64,000 nt of DNA from Cryobacterium sp. HLT2-28 (lineage in GTDB: Bacteria > Actinomycetota > Actinomycetes > Actinomycetales > Microbacteriaceae). Below, one piece after another: positions 31,703-40,918 of this stretch. Within the stretch, counting starts at the first letter, position 1. Each line of letters opens with the position of its first letter. The position numbers and the translations under genes are program-made. Below the pieces are notes generated by a model, which was given only the letters and a program-made list of their open reading frames with translations, searched no databases and was not told the origin of the DNA. The stretch covers positions 124,001 through 188,000 of the forward strand of contig NZ_SOFH01000008.1 of NCBI RefSeq assembly GCF_004402495.1. The letters are read 5' to 3'.

Positions 31703-32164
31703 ATGACGACGCCGAAGCACCCGTGGTCCCGCTACGTCGCCGTCGGCGATTCCTTCACCGAGGGGGTGGGAGATCCGGAACCGGCCAGCCCCGGCGGGCA
31801 CCGCGGCTGGGCCGACCGGGTAGCCGAGGTTCTCAGCCAGGGCACCGAGGATCTCGCCTACGCGAACCTCGCGGTCCGCGGGAAGCTGATCGGCCAGATC
31901 ATCGACGAGCAGATCGAACCGGCTCTCACGCTGCACCCCGACCTGATCACGGTCTCCGCCGGCGGCAACGACGTGCTCCGGCCCGGCTCCTACCCTGACC
32001 TCATCGCCGCCCGGTGCGAAGAGGCCGTGAGCCGGCTCGCCGCCGGCGGCGCGACCATCGCGCTGTTCCCGTGGGTGCTCCGGCGGATCCGGCACCAGTC
32101 CTCCGGCGACCACGTGCTGCCCAAGCGTCCTGAGGCAGGGCCGTTCAGCCGTACCCCGGCGTAA
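31703..32164 (+). pseudogene. SGNH/GDSL hydrolase with an apparent internal deletion
   Basis: An intact frame of 153 residues against about 260 for the family. The first 120 residues are normal: block I YVAVGDSFTEGVGDP with the nucleophile Ser, block II AYANLAVRGKL, and block III VSAGGNDVLRPG. After GATIALF (about nt 32069) the reading jumps straight to PWVLRRIRHQSSGDHVLPKRPE, which resembles the normal C-terminal tail of actinobacterial relatives. The segment between, about 100 residues carrying the catalytic D-x-x-H block V, is missing without a frameshift. The protein should lack esterase activity. An assembly error is possible. GACAAT (31691-31696) lies 6 nt before the ATG. Confidence 0.7.
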
Positions 32165-32184
32165 CGGACCGGCCGGCCCGGTTC

Positions 32185-33423
32185 CTACTTCTCGGCGGCG
32201 GCCAGTTCTCCGGGATGGCTGAACCGCCACTCGGGGCCAGGGTCGCTGATGGTCTTGTCAAGCACGAGGGGCACACTGATGGTCTTGCCGCCCACGGCGA
32301 AGTCGACCGCGCCGACCGTGTCGCCGGCGTCACCGAGGGTGATCGGACGGGCCGTGGCCGCGGCGGTGACCGGCGTGTCCGACCAGACGAGAACGGATGC
32401 CGCCTTCGCGGCGACCGCGCGGCTCTCCTGACCCCACTTGGTGTCGTAAGAGGCGTACGCGGCGCCCTTGCCGGTCAGGGTGACTTCCCGGAACCCGGGC
32501 TTCACGCTCTCGATCAGTGCGGAGATGGAGGCGTTGAGTTCAGTGTGGTCCGTGCCGCCGAGCACGACGCCGACCAGGGTGATTATCTCGGAGCCGACGG
32601 CGAATTCCGCGGAGAAGAGCAGGCAGGCCCCGGCCTCGTCGGTGGTGCCGGTTTTCAAACCGGTGACGCCGTGCTTGCCGAGGAGCTTGTTGGTGTTGGT
32701 GACGGTGCCGATGGTGGGCAGGTCGGCGGTGCGTTCGGACACGATCGAGGCGAGGGCCGGGTCGGCGACGACGAGTTTGCCGATCTCGATCAGGTCGGAC
32801 GGGCTGCTCTTGCTGCCCGGGGAGAGTCCGCTCGTGTCCGTTACGTCCGTGTGCTCCAGGCCGTGCGCGGCAAGCCAGTCGTGTGCCGCGGCCAGGTAGG
32901 CATCGACCGAGCCGAAGGCCCAGACCGCGAGGGAGATGCTGTAGTTGTTCGCCGAGGGAAGCAGCATGGCCTCCATGGTCTGGCGCTGGCTGAGGACCAT
33001 CCCGGCGGAGACGGGGGCGACGGACCCGTTCTCGGCGATCACGTCGTAGTAGATGTCGACGTCCTTGTCGGTGAAGGTGATCTCGGGTCCGGCCTCCTTG
33101 CCGGTGAGGGGCTTCTTGTCGAGCACGACGAGCGAGGTGATCATCTTGGTGATGCTCGCGATCGGCACGGTGCCCTGCTCTCCGCCGGAGCCGAGCACCC
33201 CGTCGTAGCCGACCGCGCCGATGGCGCCCGAGCCTTCGCCCGGCCAGGTCAGCTGGGCTGCGGGCTGGGTCAGCGCGGCCGGCTGGCTGAGGCTCGCGGC
33301 GACCTCGGGGACCGGGGCCAGGCCGGTGCCGGCGAGGTAGCCGACGCCGCCCAGGACGACCGCGAGTACCCCGATCGCGGCGAGGCGACGACGGCGGAAG
33401 GTTTGGCGTCGGGTCAGCGGCAT
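32185..33423 (-). CDS. D-alanyl-D-alanine carboxypeptidase (S11 penicillin-binding protein)
   Basis: A 412-residue exported serine peptidase. An Arg-rich N-terminus and a hydrophobic helix (LAAIGVLAVVLGGVGYLAG) form the signal anchor. The three penicillin-binding motifs are in order: S-x-x-K as ASITKM, S-x-N as PSANNY, and KTG as GLKTGTTDEAG. It trims the terminal D-Ala of peptidoglycan stem peptides outside the membrane. A C-terminal extension of about 100 residues follows the catalytic domain. The ATG at 33423 overlaps the end of the TrmH-family gene by 10 bp, so the two are coupled although their functions differ. Confidence 0.93.
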   Translation of the reverse strand: MPLTRRQTFRRRRLAAIGVLAVVLGGVGYLAGTGLAPVPEVAASLSQPAALTQPAAQLTWPGEGSGAIGAVGYDGVLGSGGEQGTVPIASITKMITSLVVLDKKPLTGKEAGPEITFTDKDVDIYYDVIAENGSVAPVSAGMVLSQRQTMEAMLLPSANNYSISLAVWAFGSVDAYLAAAHDWLAAHGLEHTDVTDTSGLSPGSKSSPSDLIEIGKLVVADPALASIVSERTADLPTIGTVTNTNKLLGKHGVTGLKTGTTDEAGACLLFSAEFAVGSEIITLVGVVLGGTDHTELNASISALIESVKPGFREVTLTGKGAAYASYDTKWGQESRAVAAKAASVLVWSDTPVTAAATARPITLGDAGDTVGAVDFAVGGKTISVPLVLDKTISDPGPEWRFSHPGELAAAEK

Positions 33424-34253
33424 CCGTCAATTCTACCGTCGGCCGGCGCCGGGACGCGCAGGGCGTACAGGGCGACGGCGCTGGCGGAGGCGACGTTGAG
33501 CGAATCGACGCCGTGCAGCATCGGGATCGTGACGACCGTGTCGGCGGCGGAGATGGCCAGGGCGCTGAGCCCGTCGCCCTCGGTGCCGAGGATGAGGGCG
33601 AGGCGCTCCGGCGGGTCCGCGGCGAACCGGTCCAGGCTCACCGCAACGTCCGACAGGGCCAGGGCGGCGAGGTGGAAGCCGGCGGCGTGAAGCAGCGGTG
33701 CGGCCTCACCCCACTCGGGCAGTCGCGTCCACGGCACCTGCAGCACGGTTCCCATGCTGACCCTGACGCTGCGCCGGTAGAGCGGATCGGCGCAGCGCGG
33801 GGTGATCAGCACCGCGTCGGCGCCGAGTCCCGCGACCGAGCGGAAGATCGCCCCGACGTTGGTGTGATCGACGATGTCCTCGAGGATGACGATGCGCCGG
33901 GCATCCCGGATCAGGTCGGCGACCGCGGCCAGGGGCGGGCGGTGCATCGCGGCCAGGGCACCCCGGTGCAGGTTGTACCCGGTCAGCTTCTCGAGGACGG
34001 CCGCCTCGCCGACGTAGACGGGCACGTCGGGCCACTCCGCCAGTAACGGGAGCACATCGGGCAGCCACTGCTCCTGGACGAGCACGGAACGCGGCTGGTG
34101 CCCGGCCGCCAGAGCCCGCACGATGACCTTGCTGGACTCGGCGATATAGAGGCCCCCCGCCGGTTCGGCGACACGCCGCAGCGCGACATCCGTCAGCCGG
34201 GCGTAGTCGGCAAGACCGGGCAGGTCGAGGTCGGTGATGTGAACGATCTGCAC
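33414..34253 (-). CDS. TrmH/SpoU family RNA 2'-O-ribose methyltransferase
   Basis: A 279-residue SPOUT methyltransferase. Its N-terminal substrate-binding domain (GLYIAESSKVIVRALAAGHQ) is followed by the knotted catalytic domain with the three SpoU motifs: VILEDIVDHTNVGAIFRS, ALILGTEGDGLS and TIPMLHGVDSLNVASASAVA. It transfers a methyl group to a ribose 2'-OH in rRNA or tRNA; the target is unknown. I place the start at GTG 34253, about 10 nt after AAAGG; longer readings upstream lose family similarity. It overlaps the D-Ala-D-Ala carboxypeptidase gene downstream. Confidence 0.92.
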   Translation of the reverse strand: MQIVHITDLDLPGLADYARLTDVALRRVAEPAGGLYIAESSKVIVRALAAGHQPRSVLVQEQWLPDVLPLLAEWPDVPVYVGEAAVLEKLTGYNLHRGALAAMHRPPLAAVADLIRDARRIVILEDIVDHTNVGAIFRSVAGLGADAVLITPRCADPLYRRSVRVSMGTVLQVPWTRLPEWGEAAPLLHAAGFHLAALALSDVAVSLDRFAADPPERLALILGTEGDGLSALAISAADTVVTIPMLHGVDSLNVASASAVALYALRVPAPADGRIDGCR

Positions 34254-34370
34254 AGCGATGGCGCCTTTCGAGGGAATGAGCGACTCCAGCCTGTCAGGTC
34301 CGACAGCCGGATCCGTCACCCACACCAAAACCCGCGAGTTTAGACTCGGAGGGACAGAGGATGGAGCACC

Positions 34371-35222
34371 ATGACCACCGAGACGATTCCGGTCTCCGAC
34401 GCGGTCGCCGCCGAGGCACTGGACACCGTCGCGGAACTGCTGCGCGGCAAGCAGACCGCCGTGCTCACCGGCGCCGGGATGAGCACCGATTCCGGCATCC
34501 CCGACTACCGGGGCAAGGGCGCGCCGGTGCGCACCCCGATGAATTTCCAGACCTTCGTTGGGGACGAGCGGGCGCGGAAACGCTACTGGGCGGGCAGCCA
34601 CTTCGGCTGGCATCGGTTCCGCGCGGCCGAACCGAACCTCGGCCACCGGTCCCTGGCGCGGCTCGAGCAGCATGGCGCGATCTCCGGGGTGATCACGCAG
34701 AACGTCGACGGCCTGCACACGAGGGCCGGGTCCCGGCACGTCGTCGACCTGCACGGGTCGATGGACCTGGTCGTCTGCCTCGCCTGCGGCCAGGCGTTCG
34801 GCCGGGACAGCGTCGCGGCCCGCCTCGAGAAGGACAATCCGTTCCTCGGCGTACCCGATGCCGTGCGGGTGGCGCCCGACGGGGACGCCGAAGTCGCCGA
34901 CGTGGAGAGCTTCGTCATCCCCGCCTGCACCGTCTGCGGTGGCATGCTCAAGCCCAACGTCGTCTTCTTCGGGGAGCTGGTGCCGACCGTCAAGTTCACC
35001 GAGGCGACCGCCCTCGTGGCCGGAGCTGAGGCCCTCGTCATCGCCGGGTCCTCCCTGGTGGTGAATTCGGGCATCCGCCTGCTTGAACAGGCCAGGCGTC
35101 GCAAACTACCGATCGTCGTCATCAACCGCGGAGTCACCAAGGGAGACGGCCGGGCGTTGATTAAGCTGGAGGCCGGGACGTCGGAGACTCTCGCGGGCCT
35201 CGCGGCCCGTCTGGTCGGCTGA
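34371..35222 (+). CDS. Sirtuin-type NAD-dependent protein deacylase
   Basis: A 283-residue Sir2 protein. NAD-binding segments are TGAGMSTDSGIPDYRG, TQNVDGLHTRAG and GSSLVVNSG; the catalytic His lies in DLHGS. Two Cys pairs (CLAC and CTVC) form the structural zinc site. The length and the GKGAPVRTPMNFQ segment suggest class II (SIRT4-like). It removes acyl groups from lysines using NAD. A TAGACT -10 lies near 34339 and a weak GGAG-containing leader precedes ATG 34371. The histidine phosphatase gene follows 33 bp later on the same strand. Confidence 0.94.
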   Translation: MTTETIPVSDAVAAEALDTVAELLRGKQTAVLTGAGMSTDSGIPDYRGKGAPVRTPMNFQTFVGDERARKRYWAGSHFGWHRFRAAEPNLGHRSLARLEQHGAISGVITQNVDGLHTRAGSRHVVDLHGSMDLVVCLACGQAFGRDSVAARLEKDNPFLGVPDAVRVAPDGDAEVADVESFVIPACTVCGGMLKPNVVFFGELVPTVKFTEATALVAGAEALVIAGSSLVVNSGIRLLEQARRRKLPIVVINRGVTKGDGRALIKLEAGTSETLAGLAARLVG

Positions 35223-35255
35223 CCCCCGGTCCATGCGGATGACGAAACGGCGGCA

Positions 35256-35855
35256 ATGACCAGACTCTCGATAGTGCGCCACGGGCAGACCGAGTGGAAC
35301 CTGCGCACCAGGATCCAGGGCAGCACGGATATCCCGCTCAATTCGACCGGACGGGCCCAGGCCGCGGAGACGGGCCTGCGGCTGCGCAGCCGGCACTGGG
35401 ACGCGATCGTGACGAGCCCGCTCGACCGGGCGCACGAGACGGCGCGGATCATCGCCGGTGAGCTCGAACTGGCGCAGCCGGAGGTGGTCGAGGCGCTCAC
35501 CGAACGTCACCACGGCCAGATCGAGGGGCTCACGTTCGCCGAACGGCAGTCCCGCTTCCCCAATGGGGTCGCCGTGCCCGGACTGGAGACGCGCCAGGAG
35601 GTGCTGGACCGGGTGCTGACGGCGCTCGGCCTTGTCGCCGCGGCCCGGCCCGGCCAGTCCGTGCTCGTCGTCTGTCACGGCGGCGTGATCGGCACCCTGA
35701 TCCGCGACAGCACCGGCGGTGAACGGCCCCGCCACGACGAGATCATCGCCAATGGGTCGGTGCACGACTTCGTCTGGCACGACGGCCGGCTGCAGCTCGA
35801 GTACTTCGATGCGACCGTACGCACCCTCGCCGAGAACACGCACTACACCGGCTGA
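35256..35855 (+). CDS. Histidine phosphatase family protein
   Basis: A 199-residue phosphoglycerate-mutase-like phosphatase. The catalytic RHG is in LSIVRHGQTEWN, with a second Arg in SPLDRAHETARI, the acid Glu in LTERHHGQIEG, and the second His in VVCHGGVIGTL. Members hydrolyse phosphomonoesters such as sugar phosphates or alpha-ribazole phosphate; the substrate is not evident. It is probably co-transcribed with the sirtuin gene. Its end overlaps the convergent glycosyltransferase gene by 13 bp. Confidence 0.9.
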   Translation: MTRLSIVRHGQTEWNLRTRIQGSTDIPLNSTGRAQAAETGLRLRSRHWDAIVTSPLDRAHETARIIAGELELAQPEVVEALTERHHGQIEGLTFAERQSRFPNGVAVPGLETRQEVLDRVLTALGLVAAARPGQSVLVVCHGGVIGTLIRDSTGGERPRHDEIIANGSVHDFVWHDGRLQLEYFDATVRTLAENTHYTG

Positions 35856-36940
35856 GGCCCCGAAACCCGCTCAGTGCGGCGCGGCGCGGCAGTGATCAGC
35901 TCCAGGAGCCTGCGGGCCGAATCCGCCCAGGTGAACCGGGCCGCCGTGGCGACGGAGAGCCGTGAACGTTCGGCCCACTCCCCCGGCCGGTCGAGCCGGG
36001 TGATCGCCGCGGCGAGGGCGTCCGGGCTGGCCGGGTCGAAGTACAGCGCCGCGTCTCCCCCGATCTCGCGGAAGATGGGGATGTCGCTGACCACGACCGG
36101 GATCCCCTGGCTCATCGCCTCGACCAGCGGAATCCCGAAGCCCTCGTCCAGGGAGGCGGTCACCAGCGCCGTCGCGCTGCGGAGCACCGCCGAGTACTCT
36201 GTGTCGCTGGCACCGTCGTGGAAGACCAGCCTCGCCTGGGGGGCGAGCTCGGTGAGGCGGGCGCGTTCGGACTCGCCGACCCGGCTCATCAGGTGCAGTT
36301 CGTGCCCCGGCAGCCCGGCCACGGCGCGAACGAGCGTGTCGACGTTCTTGTAGGGCATGAACGAGCCCATGTAGACGAGCCGACCCGTTTCGGGCGTCGT
36401 GCGCTGCACAGGAGCCGCACTGAGCGCGCCGGCCGCGTTGGGAACCACGGTGACGGGCCGGTGGGTGAGGTGGTGGTCCCGGATCAGGTCGCGGGTGGTC
36501 GCCGAGACCGTCACGATGGCGTCGGCCCGGTTCAGGAGCAGCCGTTGCGGCCACCAGGCCAGGTGGTACAGGCGCCAGAGCAGGCGGACCGCGGCCGGGA
36601 AGTCGCGCGGCGGGGTGCGGTTGCGGTAGTAGATCAGGTCGTGCACGGTGAGGATCAGCCGGTACCGGCGGCCCCAGGACCCCATGGTCTGCATGGGGCT
36701 GAACACGACGTCGGGATGCAGCCGGTTGACCTGGCGGGCGACGAGCGGTTCACGGATGCTGGTGGGGCCGCTCACGAGCTGCCAGGGCAGGGCCGGCAGG
36801 AGGGCGAGCTGCCGGTGGTCGCTGATCAGCATGATCACGGGGTGCAACTTGCCCAATTCGGTGACCAGGCCCGCGGTGTACCGGCTGATGCCGTCGTGCC
36901 GGTCGAACCGGGTGTACCGGCAGTCGAAGACGATCTTCAT
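35843..36940 (-). CDS. Family 4 (GT-B) glycosyltransferase
   Basis: A 365-residue retaining glycosyltransferase with two Rossmann domains. The C-terminal domain carries the GT4 sugar-nucleotide signature (SLDEGFGIPLVEAMSQGIPV with its E-x7-E pair), after LVYMGSFMPYKNVDTLVRA. The N-terminal acceptor domain has DGISRYTAGLV and LTVHDLIYY. Mannosyl- or glucosyl-transfer to a cell-envelope lipid or polysaccharide is likely, but donor and acceptor are unknown. The ATG overlaps the stop of the upstream alpha/beta hydrolase by 4 bp, so both are made together. Confidence 0.88.
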   Translation of the reverse strand: MKIVFDCRYTRFDRHDGISRYTAGLVTELGKLHPVIMLISDHRQLALLPALPWQLVSGPTSIREPLVARQVNRLHPDVVFSPMQTMGSWGRRYRLILTVHDLIYYRNRTPPRDFPAAVRLLWRLYHLAWWPQRLLLNRADAIVTVSATTRDLIRDHHLTHRPVTVVPNAAGALSAAPVQRTTPETGRLVYMGSFMPYKNVDTLVRAVAGLPGHELHLMSRVGESERARLTELAPQARLVFHDGASDTEYSAVLRSATALVTASLDEGFGIPLVEAMSQGIPVVVSDIPIFREIGGDAALYFDPASPDALAAAITRLDRPGEWAERSRLSVATAARFTWADSARRLLELITAAPRRTERVSGPQPV

Positions 36941-37836
36941 TCCGGAGACTCCTGGGCGAGGAAACGGCGGATCTCATCCGCGGCCTGGGCGGGAACCTCA
37001 TAGTGGATCAGGTGGCCGACATCGGGGATCACCCGCAGGCTCGCGTTCGGGAAGAGCGCCTGCAGCCGGTGCTGGGCCGCCACGGGGGTGATGTCGTCCT
37101 TGTCGGCGGCGACGAGCAGGGTGGGCTGCGGGATGGCGGCGGCGAATTCGCTGACGTCGGAGCCGACCGATGCGGTGAACGCCTCGAGCACGACCGAACG
37201 GTCGGCGAACGCGGAGAAGTACCGGTCGTGCTGGTTGTGGATCCAGCGGCGGAGGTCCCGGTCGCCGGTCTTGGCCATCGTGATGCTCATCACCCGCACG
37301 ATCACGCGGTTGCGGAGCAGGGCGAAACCGAGCCGCTCGGGCAGTTTCGCCGCCGCCCAGTAGTAGAACACGGCCAGCCGGGTCAGGATGCCGCGCGGCC
37401 CGGAGAGCGCGGGCGCGGCGATCGGGTTGACCAGCACGACCTCGTCGGCGGTGAGGCCGCCCGCGATTGCGGCGGCCACGATGATCGAGCCGAACGAGTG
37501 CCCGAGGATGACCGTGCGCCCCGGGATCGCCAGGACGTCGACGAGTTCGGACAACCAGCGGCCGTAGCCGGCGATGTCGTGCCGGATCGGGGTCAGCGGT
37601 CCCGATTCGCCGAAGCCGGGCAGGTCCGGGGAGATGATCCGGAAGCCGGGGAGCTGTGCGACGACGGGCTCCAGGCCGTGGTGGTCGCCGCGGAACCCGT
37701 GCACCATCACGATCGTGGTGGCCGCTGCCGGATCGCCGTACTCCCAGTACCGGGTGTCGCTTCCGAGCACGGCCACGGTGTGCACGGTCACGGGAATCCG
37801 GGCGAGCAGTTCGTCATACGGCGAAGGAACGTTCAT
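36937..37836 (-). CDS. Alpha/beta-fold hydrolase
   Basis: A 299-residue hydrolase. The nucleophile elbow is GHSFGS, the oxyanion region VHGFRGDHHGLEP, the acid Asp lies in VAADKDDITP, and the His in PDVGHLIHYE. The sequence resembles MhpC-like esterases and lactonases; a cap domain sits between about residues 140 and 220. The substrate is unknown. A TAAACT -10 lies 7 nt before ATG 37836, so the mRNA is probably leaderless. It forms a coupled pair with the downstream glycosyltransferase and is divergent from treS. Confidence 0.85.
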   Translation of the reverse strand: MNVPSPYDELLARIPVTVHTVAVLGSDTRYWEYGDPAAATTIVMVHGFRGDHHGLEPVVAQLPGFRIISPDLPGFGESGPLTPIRHDIAGYGRWLSELVDVLAIPGRTVILGHSFGSIIVAAAIAGGLTADEVVLVNPIAAPALSGPRGILTRLAVFYYWAAAKLPERLGFALLRNRVIVRVMSITMAKTGDRDLRRWIHNQHDRYFSAFADRSVVLEAFTASVGSDVSEFAAAIPQPTLLVAADKDDITPVAAQHRLQALFPNASLRVIPDVGHLIHYEVPAQAADEIRRFLAQESPE

Positions 37837-37945
37837 CAGACCCAGTTTAGGGCTGACTCTCCGATCGGGCTGGACAGACCCGGCACCGGTGAATCTAGAC
37901 TCGTGCTGTTCCCGTCGATCAGAGCCCGGGGCCGGAAGGAATCCT

Positions 37946-39643
37946 GTGAGCTTCACCGCACCCATCCAGCTTCCCGGTCTCACCCTCGATCCGCGCTGGT
38001 ATCGCCGCGCCGTCTTCTACGAGGTCATGGTCAGGTCATTCGTCGACAGCAATGCCGACGGCTCCGGCGATCTCGCCGGCCTTATCTCCAAGCTCGACTA
38101 CCTGCAATGGCTGGGCATCGACGCTCTCTGGATTCCGCCGTTCTTCTCCTCCCCGCTGAAGGACGGCGGCTACGACGTGTCGGACTACCGCTCGATCCTG
38201 CCGGAGTTCGGCACGCTCGAGGAGTTCAAGGAGCTGGTCACGAAGGCCCACGAGCGCAATATGCGCATCGTCATCGACCTGCCGCTGAACCACACCTCCG
38301 ACCAGCACGACTGGTTCCAGCAGTCCAGGGACAACCCGGACGGGCCGTACGGCGACTACTACGTGTGGAGCGACAGCGACGACAAGTACCCGGACATCCG
38401 GATCATCTTCACCGACACCGAGGAGTCCAACTGGGCCTTCGACTCCGCCCGGCGGCAGTTCTACTTCCACCGGTTCTTCTCCCACCAGCCGGACCTCAAC
38501 TTCGAGAATCCGGCCGTGCACGAGGCGATCCACGAGGTCGTCCGGTTCTGGCTCGACCTCGGCGTCGACGGGTTCAGGCTCGACGCGATTCCGTACCTGT
38601 ACGAGTCGGAGGAAGGAAACGGTGAGGGCGAACCTCCCACCCACGAGTTCGTCCGGAGACTGCGGATGCTGGTGGACCGGGATTACCCGGGACGGATCAT
38701 GATCGCGGAGGCGAACCAGTGGCCGCGCGAGGTGGCGGCGTTCTTCGGCACCGACGCGGAGCCGGAATGCCACATGGCCTTCGACTTCCCGGTGATGCCG
38801 CGCATCTTCTATTCCCTGCGCTCCCAGCGGGCCGACGAACTCGTGCGCGTCTTGTCGGAGACGACGGACATCCCCGAGTCGGCGGGCTGGGCCGTCTTCC
38901 TCCGCAACCACGACGAGCTGACGCTGGAGATGGTCAGCGAGGAATACCGCCAGGCCATGTACGGCTGGTACGCCTACGACCCACGGATGCGCGCGAACAT
39001 CGGCATCCGCCGCAGGCTCGCCCCACTGCTGGACAACTCCCGGCGCGAACTGGAGCTCGCCCACGCCCTCTTGTTCGCCCTGCCCGGCAGCCCGTTCCTG
39101 TACTACGGCGACGAGATCGGGATGGGCGACAACATCTGGCTGCCCGACCGGGACAGCTCACGCACGCCGATGCAGTGGACGCCCGACCGGAACGCCGGAT
39201 TCTCCGCCGCCGACCCGGGCAAGCTCTACCTGCCGCTCGTGCAGTCGCTGGTCTACAACTACACCCAGACGAACGTGGAATCCCATCTGGCCCAGTCGGG
39301 GTCGCTGCTGCACTGGATCCGCAACGTCATCCATGTGCACAAGCTCCACCCGACATTCGGCCTGGGCATGATCCGGGTGCTGGCCACCGACCACGAGTCC
39401 GTGCTCGCGTTCACCCGTGAATACGCCGGGTCCGGCACGAATTTCGGCGACCAGCCGGAGACGGTCCTCTGCGTGTTCAGCTTCTCGCACAACCCGATCG
39501 CGTTCCGGATCGACGACCCAGACCTGGCCGGCACGCGCCTCTACGACATCTTCGGCGGTGCGGTGTTCCCGAGCTTCGATGACGCGGGCGTGCTCACCCT
39601 GGCGCTCGGGGCGCAAAGCTTCTACTGGCTACACTGCGGGTAG
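37946..39643 (+). CDS. treS: Trehalose synthase (maltose alpha-D-glucosyltransferase)
   Basis: A 565-residue GH13 enzyme of the TreS subfamily, which interconverts maltose and trehalose. GH13 motifs are visible: DLPLNHTSDQHDWF, the nucleophile Asp in DGFRLDAIPYLYE, the acid/base Glu in IAEANQWP and the third acid in LRNHDELTLEM. LYYGDEIGMGDNIWLPDRDS is typical of TreS. No maltokinase domain is fused. GTG 37946 has GGAAGGA 4 nt upstream. With glgM and glgC 2-6 kb away, trehalose could feed the maltose-1-phosphate (GlgE) route to alpha-glucan, though glgE and mak are not in the window. Confidence 0.95.
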   Translation: MSFTAPIQLPGLTLDPRWYRRAVFYEVMVRSFVDSNADGSGDLAGLISKLDYLQWLGIDALWIPPFFSSPLKDGGYDVSDYRSILPEFGTLEEFKELVTKAHERNMRIVIDLPLNHTSDQHDWFQQSRDNPDGPYGDYYVWSDSDDKYPDIRIIFTDTEESNWAFDSARRQFYFHRFFSHQPDLNFENPAVHEAIHEVVRFWLDLGVDGFRLDAIPYLYESEEGNGEGEPPTHEFVRRLRMLVDRDYPGRIMIAEANQWPREVAAFFGTDAEPECHMAFDFPVMPRIFYSLRSQRADELVRVLSETTDIPESAGWAVFLRNHDELTLEMVSEEYRQAMYGWYAYDPRMRANIGIRRRLAPLLDNSRRELELAHALLFALPGSPFLYYGDEIGMGDNIWLPDRDSSRTPMQWTPDRNAGFSAADPGKLYLPLVQSLVYNYTQTNVESHLAQSGSLLHWIRNVIHVHKLHPTFGLGMIRVLATDHESVLAFTREYAGSGTNFGDQPETVLCVFSFSHNPIAFRIDDPDLAGTRLYDIFGGAVFPSFDDAGVLTLALGAQSFYWLHCG

Positions 39644-39713
39644 CGGCTGCCCGGCGGGTGGTAGTGATTGCTCGGCGGCCGGCAGTGACGGTGGTCGCCC
39701 GTAGGCTGTGCCC

Positions 39714-40400
39714 ATGAGCAATTGGAGCGACACCCTGGCCGTATTCGACCTCGAGACCACCGGCATCGACGTGGAGACGAGCCGGATCGTCTCGGCGACC
39801 GTGGCCGTCATCGACCGGGCCGGGGAGGTGCTCGAGCGGGTGGACTGGCTGCTCGACCCCGGCATCGAGATCCCGGCTCAGGCCACGAATGTGCACGGCA
39901 TCACGACCGAGTACGCGGCGGAGAACGGGCGTGAGGCCGCCGAAGGGGTTGCCGAGATCGTGGCGACCATCCGCGAGCACCTCGGCCGCGGCCTTCCCCT
40001 GGTGGCCTACAACGCGCCCTACGACCTCACTCTGCTCAATCGGGAGTCGCTGCGCCACGGCGTCTCTCCGCTGGTGGCGCCGTCGCCGGTCGTCGACCCG
40101 CTCGTGATCGACAAGGCGGTCGACCGCTACCGCAAGGGCAAGCGCACCCTGGAGGTGACCAGCGCGTTCTACGGCGTTGCCCTCGATGACGCGCACGATT
40201 CCGGCGCGGATGCGATCGCGGCCGGCCGGGTCGCGCAGGCGATTGCGCGCTCCCACGCGGCCAAGCTCCCGGTCACCGTCTCCGAACTGCATGACCTGCA
40301 GGCGAAGTGGTCGCTCGAGCAGGCCGAGAGCTTCCAGGCCTACATGCGCCGCGAACGCGACCCGGAGTTCGTCGCATCCGGCGGCTGGCCGGAGCGCTGA
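39714..40400 (+). CDS. DnaQ-like 3'-5' exonuclease
   Basis: A 228-residue DEDDh exonuclease: Exo I as VFDLETTGID (catalytic D and E), Exo II as PLVAYNAPYDLTLLN, and Exo III with H and D in DDAHDSGADAIAA. It resembles Pol III epsilon but stands alone, so it may be a proofreading or DNA/RNA trimming enzyme. The ATG lies 6 nt after TAGGCT (39702-39707), indicating a leaderless message. A bidirectional terminator separates it from the convergent L31 gene. Confidence 0.92.
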   Translation: MSNWSDTLAVFDLETTGIDVETSRIVSATVAVIDRAGEVLERVDWLLDPGIEIPAQATNVHGITTEYAAENGREAAEGVAEIVATIREHLGRGLPLVAYNAPYDLTLLNRESLRHGVSPLVAPSPVVDPLVIDKAVDRYRKGKRTLEVTSAFYGVALDDAHDSGADAIAAGRVAQAIARSHAAKLPVTVSELHDLQAKWSLEQAESFQAYMRRERDPEFVASGGWPER

Positions 40401-40434
40401 CCGGGGCCGCTGACCCGGACGGCTCAGAATAGAA

Positions 40435-40462
40435 AAGGCGACCAGCCTTGGCTGGTCGCCTT
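40435..40462. terminator. Bidirectional terminator between exonuclease and rpmE2
   Basis: A perfect 12 bp stem (AAGGCGACCAGC at 40435-40446 with its complement at 40451-40462) and a 4 nt loop lie 35 bp after one gene and 48 bp after the other, serving both convergent genes. Confidence 0.9.
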
Positions 40463-40509
40463 CACTATTGCGTCGCGGCGAGTCGCCGCGAGGCTGGGGG
40501 GGCGGCTGG

Positions 40510-40761
40510 CTACTTGCCGAAGCCCTTGTACCGCGAGTTGAACTTCTCGACCCGTCCGGCGGAGTCCATGATGCGCTGCTTACCGGTGTAGAACGGGTGC
40601 GACTCGGAGGAGATTTCCACGTCGATGACCGGGTAGGTGGCGCCGTCTTCCCAGTCGATGGTCTTGGAGCTGGAGACCGTCGAACGGGTAAGGAACGTCG
40701 CACCCGACGCGAGGTCGCGGAAAACCACGGGAGCGTACGTGGGGTGAATGTCAGACTTCAT
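40510..40761 (-). CDS. rpmE2: 50S ribosomal protein L31 type B
   Basis: An 83-residue L31 of the zinc-free (C-minus) type: it starts [17 protein letters not shown], has no CxxC pair, and carries the long [20 protein letters not shown] loop. Type B L31 often replaces the zinc form in zinc shortage under Zur control; I see no clear Zur box here. The start has AAGGAAG upstream. A TAAACT -10 (reverse strand, 40866-40871) predicts a leader of about 97 nt; the 40762-40918 gap holds nothing else. Confidence 0.97.
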   Translation of the reverse strand: MKSDIHPTYAPVVFRDLASGATFLTRSTVSSSKTIDWEDGATYPVIDVEISSESHPFYTGKQRIMDSAGRVEKFNSRYKGFGK

Positions 40762-40918
40762 GAAGACTTCCTTATTGCTGTTCGATTGGTGAGGTGCGCT
40801 TCGATGGCGAGAACAGTCTCGTCAGGTGCGGCAGAAAAGCTAGCTGGTCGTAGGACCGACTGTCGAGTTTAGCAGAACCAGGCCACGGCGGCGGCCATTC
40901 CGTCGGGGTTCGGGCTGG

